The notes beneath the pieces are model-generated. The model was not told where the DNA came from and did not search any database. It worked only from the letters and a program-made list of their open reading frames with translations. Made by a program: the position numbers and the translations under genes. Source: Burkholderiales bacterium 39-55-53 (GTDB taxonomy: Bacteria > Pseudomonadota > Gammaproteobacteria > Burkholderiales > Burkholderiaceae_C). Taken from it: DNA of 64,000 nt. Positions within the stretch are counted from its first letter, which is position 1, and the number at the start of each line of letters is the position of its first letter. Below are positions 32,360-40,824 of the stretch, piece after piece. The stretch covers positions 124,001-188,000 of the forward strand of contig NCJK01000001.1 in NCBI GenBank assembly GCA_002282445.1. The letters are read 5' to 3'.

Positions 32360-34255
32360 TCAGACGATTTGGTCTTTGATTTGTTGCAGTGCAGTTGGAT
32401 CGTCGATGGTGGTCAAGTCACCTGGATCGCGTTTTTCACACACCGCTTGGATGGCACGGCGCAGCAATTTGCCACTGCGTGTCTTGGGCAATGCCGTCAC
32501 AAAGATCACGCGTGCAGGACGGGCCACAGCACCGAGCTGGTTGTCCACCACTTTCATGACTTCAGCTTCCAAGACTTTGCGAGCCGCATCGTCGGTCAAG
32601 CCAGAGGTGTCTTTGGCAATGGCAAACGCCATGGCCACTTGACCTTTGAGCTGATCGGCCACACCGACCACCGCCACTTCAGCAATGTTGGGGTGGCTAG
32701 AAATGCTCTCTTCAATTTCGCGGGTACCCAAGCGGTGACCGGCAACGTTGATCACGTCATCGGTACGGCCCAAGATAAAGTAGTAACCGTCTTCGTCACG
32801 CACAGCCCAGTCGAAGGTGCTGTACACGAGCTTGTTAGGCACAGTCTTCCAATAGGTGTTGACGAAACGGTTGTCGTCACCCCAGATGGTTTGCAAGTTG
32901 CCGGGAGGCAATGGGCCTTCGATGGTCAACACGCCTTTTTGGTTTGCGCCGGTCAGCTCTTCGCCGGTTTGGTCGTCGACCAACTTGACGTTGTAGCCAT
33001 ACACCGCCTTGCCGGGTGAACCAAACTTGCTTGGCGCTTTTTCCACGCCGTTGCAGATGGTCAAGATAGGCCAGCCGGTTTCGGTTTGCCAGTAGTTGTC
33101 AATGATGGCTTTGCCGTTCAGACCTTCAGAAATCCACTTGGCAGTTGGCTCATCCAAAGGCTCGCCCGCCAAGAACAAGGCTTTGAGCGTTGACAAGTCG
33201 TACTTGGTGAGCAATGCTGGGTCTTGCTTTTTGAGCACGCGAATCGCGGTGGGCGCGCTGAACATGACCGAGACTTTGTACTTCTCGACCAAGCTCCACC
33301 AAACACCGCCGTCTGGGCGGATGGGCAGACCTTCGTACATGATGGTGGCCATGCCGCCAATCAGTGGGCCGTAGATGATGTAGCTGTGGCCCACCACCCA
33401 ACCGATGTCGCTGGTACAGAAGAAGGTCTCACCAGGCTTGCCTTGGTAGATATTAGGGATGCTGGCGGCCAAGGCCACGGTGTAGCCACCGGTGTCACGT
33501 TGCACGCCTTTTGGCTTGCCTGTGGTGCCTGATGTGTACAGGGTGTAGCTGGGGTGAGTCGACTCGACCCACTCGCAAGGAACCACCGTGTCCATGTGCT
33601 TGGCGCGCTCAGTGGCGTAGTCCACGTCGCGGCCGGCCACGGGCGTGAAGGCCGCCAATTTACGGTCCACCATGATCACGTTGCTGGGCTTGTGTGCAGA
33701 CAGCTTGATGGCCTCGTCGAGCAAAGGCTTGTAAGGCACGCCTTTGCCGCCGCGTGAACCTGCGTCCGCGCTGATGATGACTTTGGGTGATGCATCCTCA
33801 ATGCGAGTCGCCAAGGAGTGAGAGGCAAAACCGCCGAACACCACCGAGTGGATCGCGCCCAAACGCGCACAAGCCAACATCGCAAATGCCGCTTCGGCAA
33901 TCATGGGCATGTAGATCAAGACGCGGTCGCCTTTGACAACGCCCAAGTCTTTCAAAATCGCCGCCATGCGTTGCACTTCGGCGTGCAAGTCGCGGAATGT
34001 ATACGTGTGTTCTTGGTTTGTTTCTGTTGAAACAAAGATCAACGCAGCTTGATCTGCGCGGTCTTTGAGATGGCGGTCAATGGCGTTATGGCAAATATTG
34101 GTTTTGCCACCTACGAACCACTTGGCAAAAGGAGGGTTGCTGTAATCACAGATTTGTTGGGGCTGAGTCTCCCAATCCACCAATTTGGCCTGCTCTGACC
34201 AAAAAGCGTCGCGGTCCTCAATGGAACGGCGGTGAAAATCTGCAAAAGCAACCAT
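32360..34255 (-). CDS. prpE: propionate-CoA ligase / acetyl-CoA synthetase family
   Basis: A 631-residue ANL-superfamily acyl-CoA synthetase. It has the A3 motif Y-T-S-G-T-T-G-K-P-K-G, the A8 hinge region G-R-T-D-D-V-I-N-V-A-G-H-R and the C-terminal catalytic lysine in T-R-S-G-K-L-L-R-R. N-terminal sequence and length fit the PrpE branch, which activates propionate, better than Acs. No other propionate (prp) genes are close. It is upstream of sucA on the same strand, separated by 186 bases. Confidence 0.88.
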   Translation of the reverse strand: MVAFADFHRRSIEDRDAFWSEQAKLVDWETQPQQICDYSNPPFAKWFVGGKTNICHNAIDRHLKDRADQAALIFVSTETNQEHTYTFRDLHAEVQRMAAILKDLGVVKGDRVLIYMPMIAEAAFAMLACARLGAIHSVVFGGFASHSLATRIEDASPKVIISADAGSRGGKGVPYKPLLDEAIKLSAHKPSNVIMVDRKLAAFTPVAGRDVDYATERAKHMDTVVPCEWVESTHPSYTLYTSGTTGKPKGVQRDTGGYTVALAASIPNIYQGKPGETFFCTSDIGWVVGHSYIIYGPLIGGMATIMYEGLPIRPDGGVWWSLVEKYKVSVMFSAPTAIRVLKKQDPALLTKYDLSTLKALFLAGEPLDEPTAKWISEGLNGKAIIDNYWQTETGWPILTICNGVEKAPSKFGSPGKAVYGYNVKLVDDQTGEELTGANQKGVLTIEGPLPPGNLQTIWGDDNRFVNTYWKTVPNKLVYSTFDWAVRDEDGYYFILGRTDDVINVAGHRLGTREIEESISSHPNIAEVAVVGVADQLKGQVAMAFAIAKDTSGLTDDAARKVLEAEVMKVVDNQLGAVARPARVIFVTALPKTRSGKLLRRAIQAVCEKRDPGDLTTIDDPTALQQIKDQIV

Positions 34256-34369
34256 CTAACACTCCTCTAAAGGTAAAACTAGTTCTGAATTCATAATTAT
34301 GAGAAGGAAGGACTTGCAAGAAGCTGACTTTACAGACGGGGAAATACCCTCCCTCCCAAAATCGCTGAC

Positions 34370-34972
34370 TTATTTGATCAATGCCTGAATTTCTTTGAAC
34401 GGGTCGGCCTCAGCCGTACGCAGCCATTCAAACAACACCATCTCGGTCGTGACCAACTCGGCACCTGCCCCAGCCAAACGATCAAACGCCGCATCGCGGT
34501 TGCGCTCGGTACGCGAGCCGCAGGCATCGGTCACCACCCACACTGAATATTCTTCTTCCAGCAAATCCAAAGCGGTTTGCAGCAAGCACACATGCGCTTC
34601 GCAACCCGCGATGACGATGCTCTGGCGCGTGGGCTCTTGCGGCACAGCCTTTTGCAAATGCTTGGGCAAACTGCGGGCGTTACCAGCAGGTGCACGCGCT
34701 GCAGGGCGCAACACTTCGCTCAAGCCGTCTGGGCAAGCACTGAAACTCATCTTGGGGATGGTGCGGCGGCACAAGGCCCGCAGCTCGGCAGGGTTCTGAC
34801 CAAGCTTGTCTGGATTTTGCTCAGTGCCATAGGTGGGCACTTCCATCCAATGCGCAGCTTGGGCCAAACGCATGGCATTGGCCAGCACCAAATCAGCTTC
34901 AAAAATGGCGGGCATCAGACGCGCTTGGTAGTCCACCAGCACGAGTTGGGATTCTTGGTCGTCGAGCAACAT
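34370..34972 (-). CDS. isochorismatase-fold hydrolase
   Basis: A 200-residue cysteine hydrolase of the isochorismatase-like superfamily. The expected triad is visible: D14 (V-L-V-D-Y-Q), K74 (T-I-P-K-M-S-F) and C129 (G-C-E-A-H-V-C). Members hydrolyse small amides, imides or isochorismate; substrate cannot be predicted. It resembles the YcaC-like subgroup. It stands alone, divergent from the NlpC/P60 gene and 114 bases before prpE. Confidence 0.85.
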   Translation of the reverse strand: MLLDDQESQLVLVDYQARLMPAIFEADLVLANAMRLAQAAHWMEVPTYGTEQNPDKLGQNPAELRALCRRTIPKMSFSACPDGLSEVLRPAARAPAGNARSLPKHLQKAVPQEPTRQSIVIAGCEAHVCLLQTALDLLEEEYSVWVVTDACGSRTERNRDAAFDRLAGAGAELVTTEMVLFEWLRTAEADPFKEIQALIK

Positions 34973-35130
34973 GCAATTTAAAAATGAGTGAATGAATACC
35001 TAGAAGTATCGACGATGCTTTGTTTTGCGAGGCTTGATTTCGTTTACTTTAGGATTAACCCTAATTAAATCAACAAGTTACAAGATTCTTATGAGAATAT
35101 TTCACAGATAAAGAGATAGAATCAAATCTT

Positions 35131-35673
35131 ATGTTGAAACATTTCCTCCTCATTCTCTGCTGCGTCGCCAGTGCACATGCTGCACCGTCGAACAATGCTG
35201 CAGACGACATTGAGCGCTATTTGGCCGAGCGCGGCATCGTCGCGCAGATGGACCAAATGCGTCAATCAGTGGGAGATGGCGCGTCAAACTTAGTCATGAA
35301 TGCCATGACGTTTTTAGGTGTGCCCTACCGTCGCGGTGGTAGCAGTGCAGAGACTGGTTTCGACTGCAGTGGCTTTGTACGTTCTGTGTTTGAACAAACG
35401 GTTGGCCGCGTCCTTCCACGTAGCGCTCGCGAACAAGCAGCAGCGACTGAGAAGATCGACAAGCAAGATTTGAAGCCCGGTGACTTGGTGTTTTTCAACA
35501 CCATGCGCCAAACCTTCAGCCATGTGGGCATCTATGTGGGCGACAACAAGTTCATCCACTCCCCACGTTCTGGCAAAAGCGTGCGTGTGGAAGACATGCG
35601 CGATGCCTACTGGGCGCGCCGCTTCACGGGCGCTCGTCGTGTGCCAGCTGCAGGCAACACCGACAACAACTAA
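35131..35673 (+). CDS. NlpC/P60 (C40) peptidoglycan endopeptidase
   Basis: A 180-residue secreted cell-wall hydrolase: signal peptide (residues 1-17, A-S-A-H-A-A cleavage), then an NlpC/P60 domain with catalytic C79 (F-D-C-S-G-F-V), H131 (F-S-H-V-G-I-Y) and H143. Such enzymes cut peptide cross-links in peptidoglycan. No ribosome-binding site is apparent within 12 bases of the ATG; the 158-base upstream region is very A+T-rich. It is flanked by divergent and convergent genes, so it is a single-gene unit. Confidence 0.9.
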   Translation: MLKHFLLILCCVASAHAAPSNNAADDIERYLAERGIVAQMDQMRQSVGDGASNLVMNAMTFLGVPYRRGGSSAETGFDCSGFVRSVFEQTVGRVLPRSAREQAAATEKIDKQDLKPGDLVFFNTMRQTFSHVGIYVGDNKFIHSPRSGKSVRVEDMRDAYWARRFTGARRVPAAGNTDNN

Positions 35674-35707
35674 GCCCTTGCAGGGCTAAACGCTGCAAGC
35701 TGTCAAC

Positions 35708-36550
35708 TTAAAAACGCTCACCCTCGGCAAGGTAGCGCCAAGTCCCCTCTTCCAAATCACCTAAGCTCACGCGTCCCAAGCGGATACGTCGCAGCGCCAA
35801 GATTTCCAAGCCTGCCAATTCGCACAAATAAGGCGCCAAGCCTAGCTGCGAGCCTTTCACCGCCAAACGCAGTTTGCTGCGCTCGGGGTTGGCACTGCCC
35901 ACGCTGATTTTGAAATCAGGCAAACGCAGGCGCTCATCGCGCATGGCGCGTTCAATCGGACGCAAGGCATCGGGCAACACTTCTCCACGCACATCCACGA
36001 TCAGCTCTTGTTCGATGAAGGCCATGTCTTCCATCAGCTTGCGCTGCACACGGAAGTCTTGGGTAAACGCCACCAAACCGCTCGCCTCGTATTCCAGCGG
36101 CACACTGGCATCAAGCTTGGCCAAATGGCTTTTCAAAAAGCGCACGCCGCTTTGGTCGTGCTTGCTGTGCTGCTCAGGGGTGAGCAAAGTGCGAACGTTT
36201 TGCGGGCCTCTGGGTGCGCGGACTGGTCCACTAAGTTTCCCTGCTGGTGCTGACCGAGCTAACGGTTTTTTCAATGGCAAAGGTTCTAAGCCATCGGTCC
36301 ACCCCGCAGGCTTGTTCAAGATCAGTGTGACCGACATGAGGTTGAGCAAACTGGCATGCGCATCCACCGCCACGTTTTGTGTGGTCACACGAAACTGCGG
36401 CTCTTGCACCACCGCCCCGTCCACGCGCACAAAGCCCGCTTCGATGTATTGCTCGGCTTCGCGGCGCGAACAGTCGCGCAGTTGCATGATGCGTTTGGAA
36501 AGGCGTTCGCCTTCGGCTGGGCGCTCGCCCACAGATTTGCTGGAATTCAT
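35708..36550 (-). CDS. degenerate RsuA/RluF-family pseudouridine synthase homologue
   Basis: The 280-residue protein has an N-terminal S4 RNA-binding domain (about residues 15-65) and the fold signature of RsuA/RluF pseudouridine synthases, including L-I-L-N-K-P-A-G near residue 76 and the R-R-I-R-L-G-R-V-S-L-G near 254. The catalytic motif, normally G-R-L-D-x-x-x-x-G-L, reads P-L-E-Y-E-A-S-G-L at 151-159: the catalytic Asp is Glu153 and the Gly-Arg are gone. The N-R-Q-I-R-R-M motif is also replaced (S-Q-L-G-L-A-P-Y-L near 234-242). It is probably catalytically impaired, yet the frame is intact and it may act as an RNA-binding protein. It is divergent from the acyl-CoA ligase gene. Confidence 0.8.
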   Translation of the reverse strand: MNSSKSVGERPAEGERLSKRIMQLRDCSRREAEQYIEAGFVRVDGAVVQEPQFRVTTQNVAVDAHASLLNLMSVTLILNKPAGWTDGLEPLPLKKPLARSAPAGKLSGPVRAPRGPQNVRTLLTPEQHSKHDQSGVRFLKSHLAKLDASVPLEYEASGLVAFTQDFRVQRKLMEDMAFIEQELIVDVRGEVLPDALRPIERAMRDERLRLPDFKISVGSANPERSKLRLAVKGSQLGLAPYLCELAGLEILALRRIRLGRVSLGDLEEGTWRYLAEGERF

Positions 36551-36619
36551 AAGGGCTGAATCCTCCCACAGTTAATCGTTGTATCGTTCACCCATTCAGC
36601 TCTTTGTGGAGAGATTTCG

Positions 36620-38182
36620 TTGAACTTGGCTCATTCACTCCAGCGCATGGCGCGTCAGTTTCCCAAACGCGCTGCTATTTTTCATGGCACACAGGCTGTG
36701 GCTACTTACGCGCAATGGGCACAACGCTGCGCGCATTTGGCCCAACAGTTTCAAAACGCAGGCTTGCTGCCAGGTGATCGTATTGCCATCTTCATGCACA
36801 ACCACCCGCGTTACCTAGAAGTTCTGTTTGGCGCATGGTGGGCAGGCTTGGCCGTAGTGCCCATCAACGCCAAGCTCCATGTGCGAGAAGCGCAGTGGAT
36901 CATCGACAACGCGCAAACCAGCTGGGCCTTTGTGACTTCTGACGTGATGGCCGACGTCTCCACCAACACACGCCAACAATTGACGGGCTTGCAACGTGTC
37001 ATTGATGTGGACAGCGCAGAGGCCAATACCTTATGGACCATGCCTCACACCAGCGATTCGCGACTAACAAAGCCCATCATTGAACGCCAGTCAGACGACC
37101 TCGCTTGGTTGTTCTACACCAGCGGCACGACGGGCCGCCCTAAAGGTGTGATGATCACCCACCGCAATCTGATGACCATGGGCCTCGCCTACTTCACCGA
37201 TGTAGATGCAGTATCAGCGCAAGACGCCATCGTCTACGCCGCACCCATGTCACACGGCGCTGGCTTGTACGCCATCCCGCATTTGATGGCTGGTGCACGC
37301 CATGTGGTGCCAGCTTCAGGCGGTTTTGATGCAGCGGAGTTGTTTGAACTCGGTCAGTCGGTTGGGCCGCTTTCCATGTTTGCAGCCCCCACCATCGTCA
37401 AACGCTTGGTCGATCACGCCGAACAAACTTCACTCACTCCACAAGACTGCACGCGCGCTTTCAAAACGATCGTCTACGGCGGTGCACCCATGTACGCCGC
37501 AGACATTCAGCGTGCCCTGCGCATCATGGGTCCGCGCTTTGTGCAAATTTACGGACAAGGCGAAAGCCCAATGGTGGGCACAGCCCTATCGCGCTTTCAT
37601 TTGAGCGACAGCACGCACCCCGAACACGCCCAACGCTTGGCCTCTATCGGCGTGGCGCAAACACCAGTGCAAATCCGCATCACCGACGAACAAGGCCAAG
37701 ACTTGCCTTTGGGCGAAGTGGGTGAAGTGCTCATCAAAGGTGACAGCGTCATGGCTGGCTACTGGCGCAACCCTGAAGCCACCCAAGCCGCCATCCGTGA
37801 TGGATGGCTCTTCACGGGCGATATGGGCTGCTTAGATACACATGGGTTCCTCACACTCAAAGACCGCAGCAAAGACCTCATCATCAGCGGCGGCTCGAAC
37901 GTGTACCCGCGCGAAGTAGAAGAAGTGTTGTTGCAAGCCCCAGGCGTGAGCGAAGTGGCAGTGGTCGGCGCACCCGACCCCGAGTGGGGTGAAGTCATCG
38001 TGGCTTTTGTGGTGCTACAACAAGGCAGCACAGTCAGGGACCAAGACCTAGACGCGTATTGCCTCAACGAAATCGCACGTTTCAAACGGCCCAAACGCTA
38101 CGAACTGGTCGACAGTCTGCCCAAGAACAACTACGGCAAAGTGCTGAAAACCGAGCTGCGACTCAGACTCACTCAGCCCTAG
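36620..38182 (+). CDS. acyl-CoA synthetase (AMP-forming)
   Basis: A 520-residue ANL-superfamily ligase with F-Y-T-S-G-T-T-G-R-P-K-G, the hinge motif S-K-D-L-I-I-S-G-G-S-N-V-Y-P-R-E-V and a C-terminal catalytic lysine in N-N-Y-G-K-V-L-K. It should activate a carboxylic acid through an acyl-AMP to the CoA ester. The substrate could be a fatty or aromatic acid; the sequence does not decide. The likely start is TTG 36620 with GGAG eight bases upstream. It is followed 17 bases later by a VOC-family gene on the same strand. Confidence 0.87.
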   Translation: MNLAHSLQRMARQFPKRAAIFHGTQAVATYAQWAQRCAHLAQQFQNAGLLPGDRIAIFMHNHPRYLEVLFGAWWAGLAVVPINAKLHVREAQWIIDNAQTSWAFVTSDVMADVSTNTRQQLTGLQRVIDVDSAEANTLWTMPHTSDSRLTKPIIERQSDDLAWLFYTSGTTGRPKGVMITHRNLMTMGLAYFTDVDAVSAQDAIVYAAPMSHGAGLYAIPHLMAGARHVVPASGGFDAAELFELGQSVGPLSMFAAPTIVKRLVDHAEQTSLTPQDCTRAFKTIVYGGAPMYAADIQRALRIMGPRFVQIYGQGESPMVGTALSRFHLSDSTHPEHAQRLASIGVAQTPVQIRITDEQGQDLPLGEVGEVLIKGDSVMAGYWRNPEATQAAIRDGWLFTGDMGCLDTHGFLTLKDRSKDLIISGGSNVYPREVEEVLLQAPGVSEVAVVGAPDPEWGEVIVAFVVLQQGSTVRDQDLDAYCLNEIARFKRPKRYELVDSLPKNNYGKVLKTELRLRLTQP

Positions 38183-38199
38183 TGGTATCGTGCTGCCCC

Positions 38200-38907
38200 A
38201 TGCACACACAAATAGACCACCTCGTCATCGTTGCCCAAAGCCTAGAACAAGGCGTGCAATGGTGCGAAGACACACTGGGCATCACGCCCGGCCCTGGCGG
38301 CGAACACACGCTGTACGGCACACACAACCGTTTGTTCAAAGTGGCCTCGCCCGCTAACCCGATGGCCTATGTCGAAATCATCGCCATCGATCCCAAAGCC
38401 GTGCGCCCCAAACGCGCCTGCCCCACGCGCTGGTTCGACATGGACAACCCAGCCCTGCAAAAGGTCGTCGCTAAAGAGCCGCGCTTGGTGCACTTTGTGG
38501 TCAACACACCCGACATCCGCGCGGCACGCATGGCCATTCGCATGCAAGGCATTGACCGGGGCCCAGCCATCTCGGCCAGCCGCCGCACGAATCGCGGCAC
38601 GCTCAACTGGCAAATCTCGGTTCGTGCCGATGGTCAGCGCTTGTTTGACGGCTGCATGCCCACCCTCATTCAATGGGGCAAGCCCGAAGCAACCGACCCG
38701 CTCAAGCTCCACCCCCGCAACACCCTCACCCGCTCAGGCGTGACCTTGCAAAGCCTTGAGGTGGTTCACCCCAGTGCCGCCAAACTGCAGGCCGCCTATG
38801 ACGCGATTGAGCTCAACCGTGTGACGGTGACCGAAGGCGCTGCCAACTTGAAAGCGACGCTGCAGACGCCTAAAGGTGTGGTGGTGTTGGAAAGTTTAGG
38901 CATCTAA
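38200..38907 (+). CDS. glyoxalase-like (VOC) domain protein
   Basis: A 235-residue protein of the Glyoxalase_3 type within the vicinal-oxygen-chelate fold: D-H-L-V-I-V-A near the start, G-x-G-G-x-H-x-x-Y-G-T-H-N near residue 27-37, and Y-V-E-I-I-A-I-D. The family holds small metal enzymes and binding proteins; function here is unknown. The frame is open from 38059, inside the ligase gene, but ATG 38200 gives the conserved N-terminus. Probably cotranscribed with the acyl-CoA ligase. Confidence 0.8.
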   Translation: MHTQIDHLVIVAQSLEQGVQWCEDTLGITPGPGGEHTLYGTHNRLFKVASPANPMAYVEIIAIDPKAVRPKRACPTRWFDMDNPALQKVVAKEPRLVHFVVNTPDIRAARMAIRMQGIDRGPAISASRRTNRGTLNWQISVRADGQRLFDGCMPTLIQWGKPEATDPLKLHPRNTLTRSGVTLQSLEVVHPSAAKLQAAYDAIELNRVTVTEGAANLKATLQTPKGVVVLESLGI

Positions 38908-38940
38908 TCCCGCAGCGCTGACATCCCAACCACGCATGAA

Positions 38941-38964
38941 AAAGCCGCTTTACAAAGCGGCTTT
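38941..38964. terminator. bidirectional terminator between convergent genes
   Basis: An 11-base inverted repeat (38941-38951 with 38954-38964) with A-run on one side and T-rich sequence on the other lies between the stop codons of the VOC gene (+) and ycaO (-). It can serve both. Confidence 0.8.
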
Positions 38965-38979
38965 CTTGTGGGGGTTCGC

Positions 38980-40707
38980 CTATTTATGCAATTGCACTTT
39001 TTCGTAGGCAGCCCATAGCTTGTGCTGCATCTCGCAGCCTTCCATCATCAAGCCCGGCGCTGAGATACCCATGAATCGGTCGGTCTGCATGATGAGCGCG
39101 TGCGCTTGCTCAAACACACCCGCGCCATACAACTGCCGAATCGCACCCACATAAGGCGCAGTGTCACCCCGATCAGTCAGCAACACCAGCGTTTCGATGC
39201 AGGCGTATACCGAACGACGCTGTTGCGGTATTTGGTCAAAGTGGCGAATCCACTCACAGCCCTCGACGGTGGCGGCCTCTTCACCACAAGCCAAAGCCAG
39301 CAGGGTTTTGAGTTCTCCCACGCGCAAGTCAGCCCAAAAGCTGCCAGCATCGGGCGACATACCGATCAATCCAGCAACAGGGCGTTGATCAGCCAAACTC
39401 GACTCGTTCAACGAAGCCAACAAATCGCTGCACTCCTCATTGTCAAGATCGGTCAAGTTCAAAATAGCTTCGCGCATCTCGTTGGCGATACTGTTGTTCT
39501 CAAAGTCGAGGTCGTCAACTGGGTAAATCTCAGACATGCCCGGTACGAGCACGCGACAGGCGTACACACCCAAGTGTTCAAAGTCGGCAATGTAAATGTC
39601 AAAGCCGTCGTCGTGAATGCGTTTCACACAATACGCATAGTCCTCAGGAGTGGTGTTGGAAAAGTTCCAATCCACAAACACATAGTCTGGAATTTCGCCC
39701 AAGAACTCCCAATGAATCACACCACTCGAATCCACAAAGTGAATCTCGATGTTGGGGGCGCTCGCAGCCTCGTCCAAATCAAACGTGGGGGCAGGAAAGC
39801 CGCCCAGTGTGTCCAGCGCTCGCCCTTGTAGCAGCTCTGTCAAGGCGCGCTCGAGGGCCACCTCAAAACGCGGGTGAGCCCCAAAACTGGCAAAGCAGCC
39901 TTGGTCTTCGGGGTGCAACAAGGTCACGTTCATCACGGGGTACTTGCCGCCGAGTGATGCGTCTTTCACCAAGATGCCAAAGCCCGCCGCGCGCAAAGCA
40001 GCAATGCCTGCGGCAATGCGTGGGTAGCGGTTGATCACTGCCTCTGGCACATCAGGCAAGCAAATACCTTCGCTGATGATCTTGGCCTTCACATGGCGCT
40101 CAAAAATCTCAGACAAAGCTTGCGTGCGCGCCTCTAGCGCGGTGTTGCCGGCCGACATGCCGTTGCTCACGTACAAGTTGCCGATGATGTTGACAGGAAT
40201 GTACGTGGTCTCGCCATCGCGCTGGCGCACGTACGGTATGGCGCAAATGCCGCGATCCACGTTGCCAGAATTGAAGTCCACCAAGTTGGCGCAGTCAATG
40301 TTGCCTTCTGGGTTGTAAAACTTATGCAACTCGTCATTCAGCAAGCCCTTGGGCCATGAACCATCGTCAGTCAAATCAAACCAGCGTTCTTGCGGGTAAT
40401 GCACAAACGAGGCATCTGACGTGAGGGGGCCAAGATAGAAATGCGTCCAAAAATAATTGGTGGCCAGACGTTCAAAGAACTCGCCCAGCGCACTGGCCAA
40501 ACATGCCAAGCGCGTGGCTCCCTTGCCATTGGCAAAGAGCACAGGACAATCGCGATCGCGTATATGAACTGACCAGATTCCCTCAACAGGATTGAGCCAA
40601 CTCTTTTCTTGAATGTGAAAACCCATCGCCTGCAACTTGGCCTGCATGGAGTTGATGGTGGATTCGAGTGGCGCGTCTTTGCCAAGAATAAAACTTTGTG
40701 TGGGCAC
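38980..40707 (-). CDS. ycaO: YcaO-domain ATP-dependent protein, E. coli YcaO type
   Basis: A 575-residue YcaO protein, close in length to E. coli YcaO (586). ATP/Mg-binding residues are present with an offset of one from the E. coli numbers: E76 and E79 in L-G-E-F-F-E-R, then S184-type residues in S-N-G-M-S-A-G-N-T, E192, E200 and E203-R204. The last 180 residues form the helical C-terminal domain of this subgroup. E. coli YcaO supports RimO in methylthiolating ribosomal protein S12; azoline-forming YcaOs need partner genes, which are absent here. So the housekeeping role is the better inference. It stands alone. Confidence 0.88.
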   Translation of the reverse strand: MPTQSFILGKDAPLESTINSMQAKLQAMGFHIQEKSWLNPVEGIWSVHIRDRDCPVLFANGKGATRLACLASALGEFFERLATNYFWTHFYLGPLTSDASFVHYPQERWFDLTDDGSWPKGLLNDELHKFYNPEGNIDCANLVDFNSGNVDRGICAIPYVRQRDGETTYIPVNIIGNLYVSNGMSAGNTALEARTQALSEIFERHVKAKIISEGICLPDVPEAVINRYPRIAAGIAALRAAGFGILVKDASLGGKYPVMNVTLLHPEDQGCFASFGAHPRFEVALERALTELLQGRALDTLGGFPAPTFDLDEAASAPNIEIHFVDSSGVIHWEFLGEIPDYVFVDWNFSNTTPEDYAYCVKRIHDDGFDIYIADFEHLGVYACRVLVPGMSEIYPVDDLDFENNSIANEMREAILNLTDLDNEECSDLLASLNESSLADQRPVAGLIGMSPDAGSFWADLRVGELKTLLALACGEEAATVEGCEWIRHFDQIPQQRRSVYACIETLVLLTDRGDTAPYVGAIRQLYGAGVFEQAHALIMQTDRFMGISAPGLMMEGCEMQHKLWAAYEKVQLHK

Positions 40708-40824
40708 GTTCGTTCGCTTATAAAAAAATAGCAGGGGCGCCCTAGAGCAGGCATCTATTGTGAGGCCTTAGCCACCCCGTCGCAGGCTGGGGTTTTCGCG
40801 CAAGACAGCAGACGTGTTGCGTCC

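Noticed and set aside
35673-35687. AGCCC/GGGCT hairpin at the stop of the NlpC/P60 gene
   Set aside because: Five base pairs and no T-run are too little evidence for a terminator.
40760-40805. Short CCCC/GGGG inverted repeat followed by TTTT, considered as a terminator
   Set aside because: The stem is only about five pairs, the T-run is on the plus strand and both flanking genes are on the minus strand.
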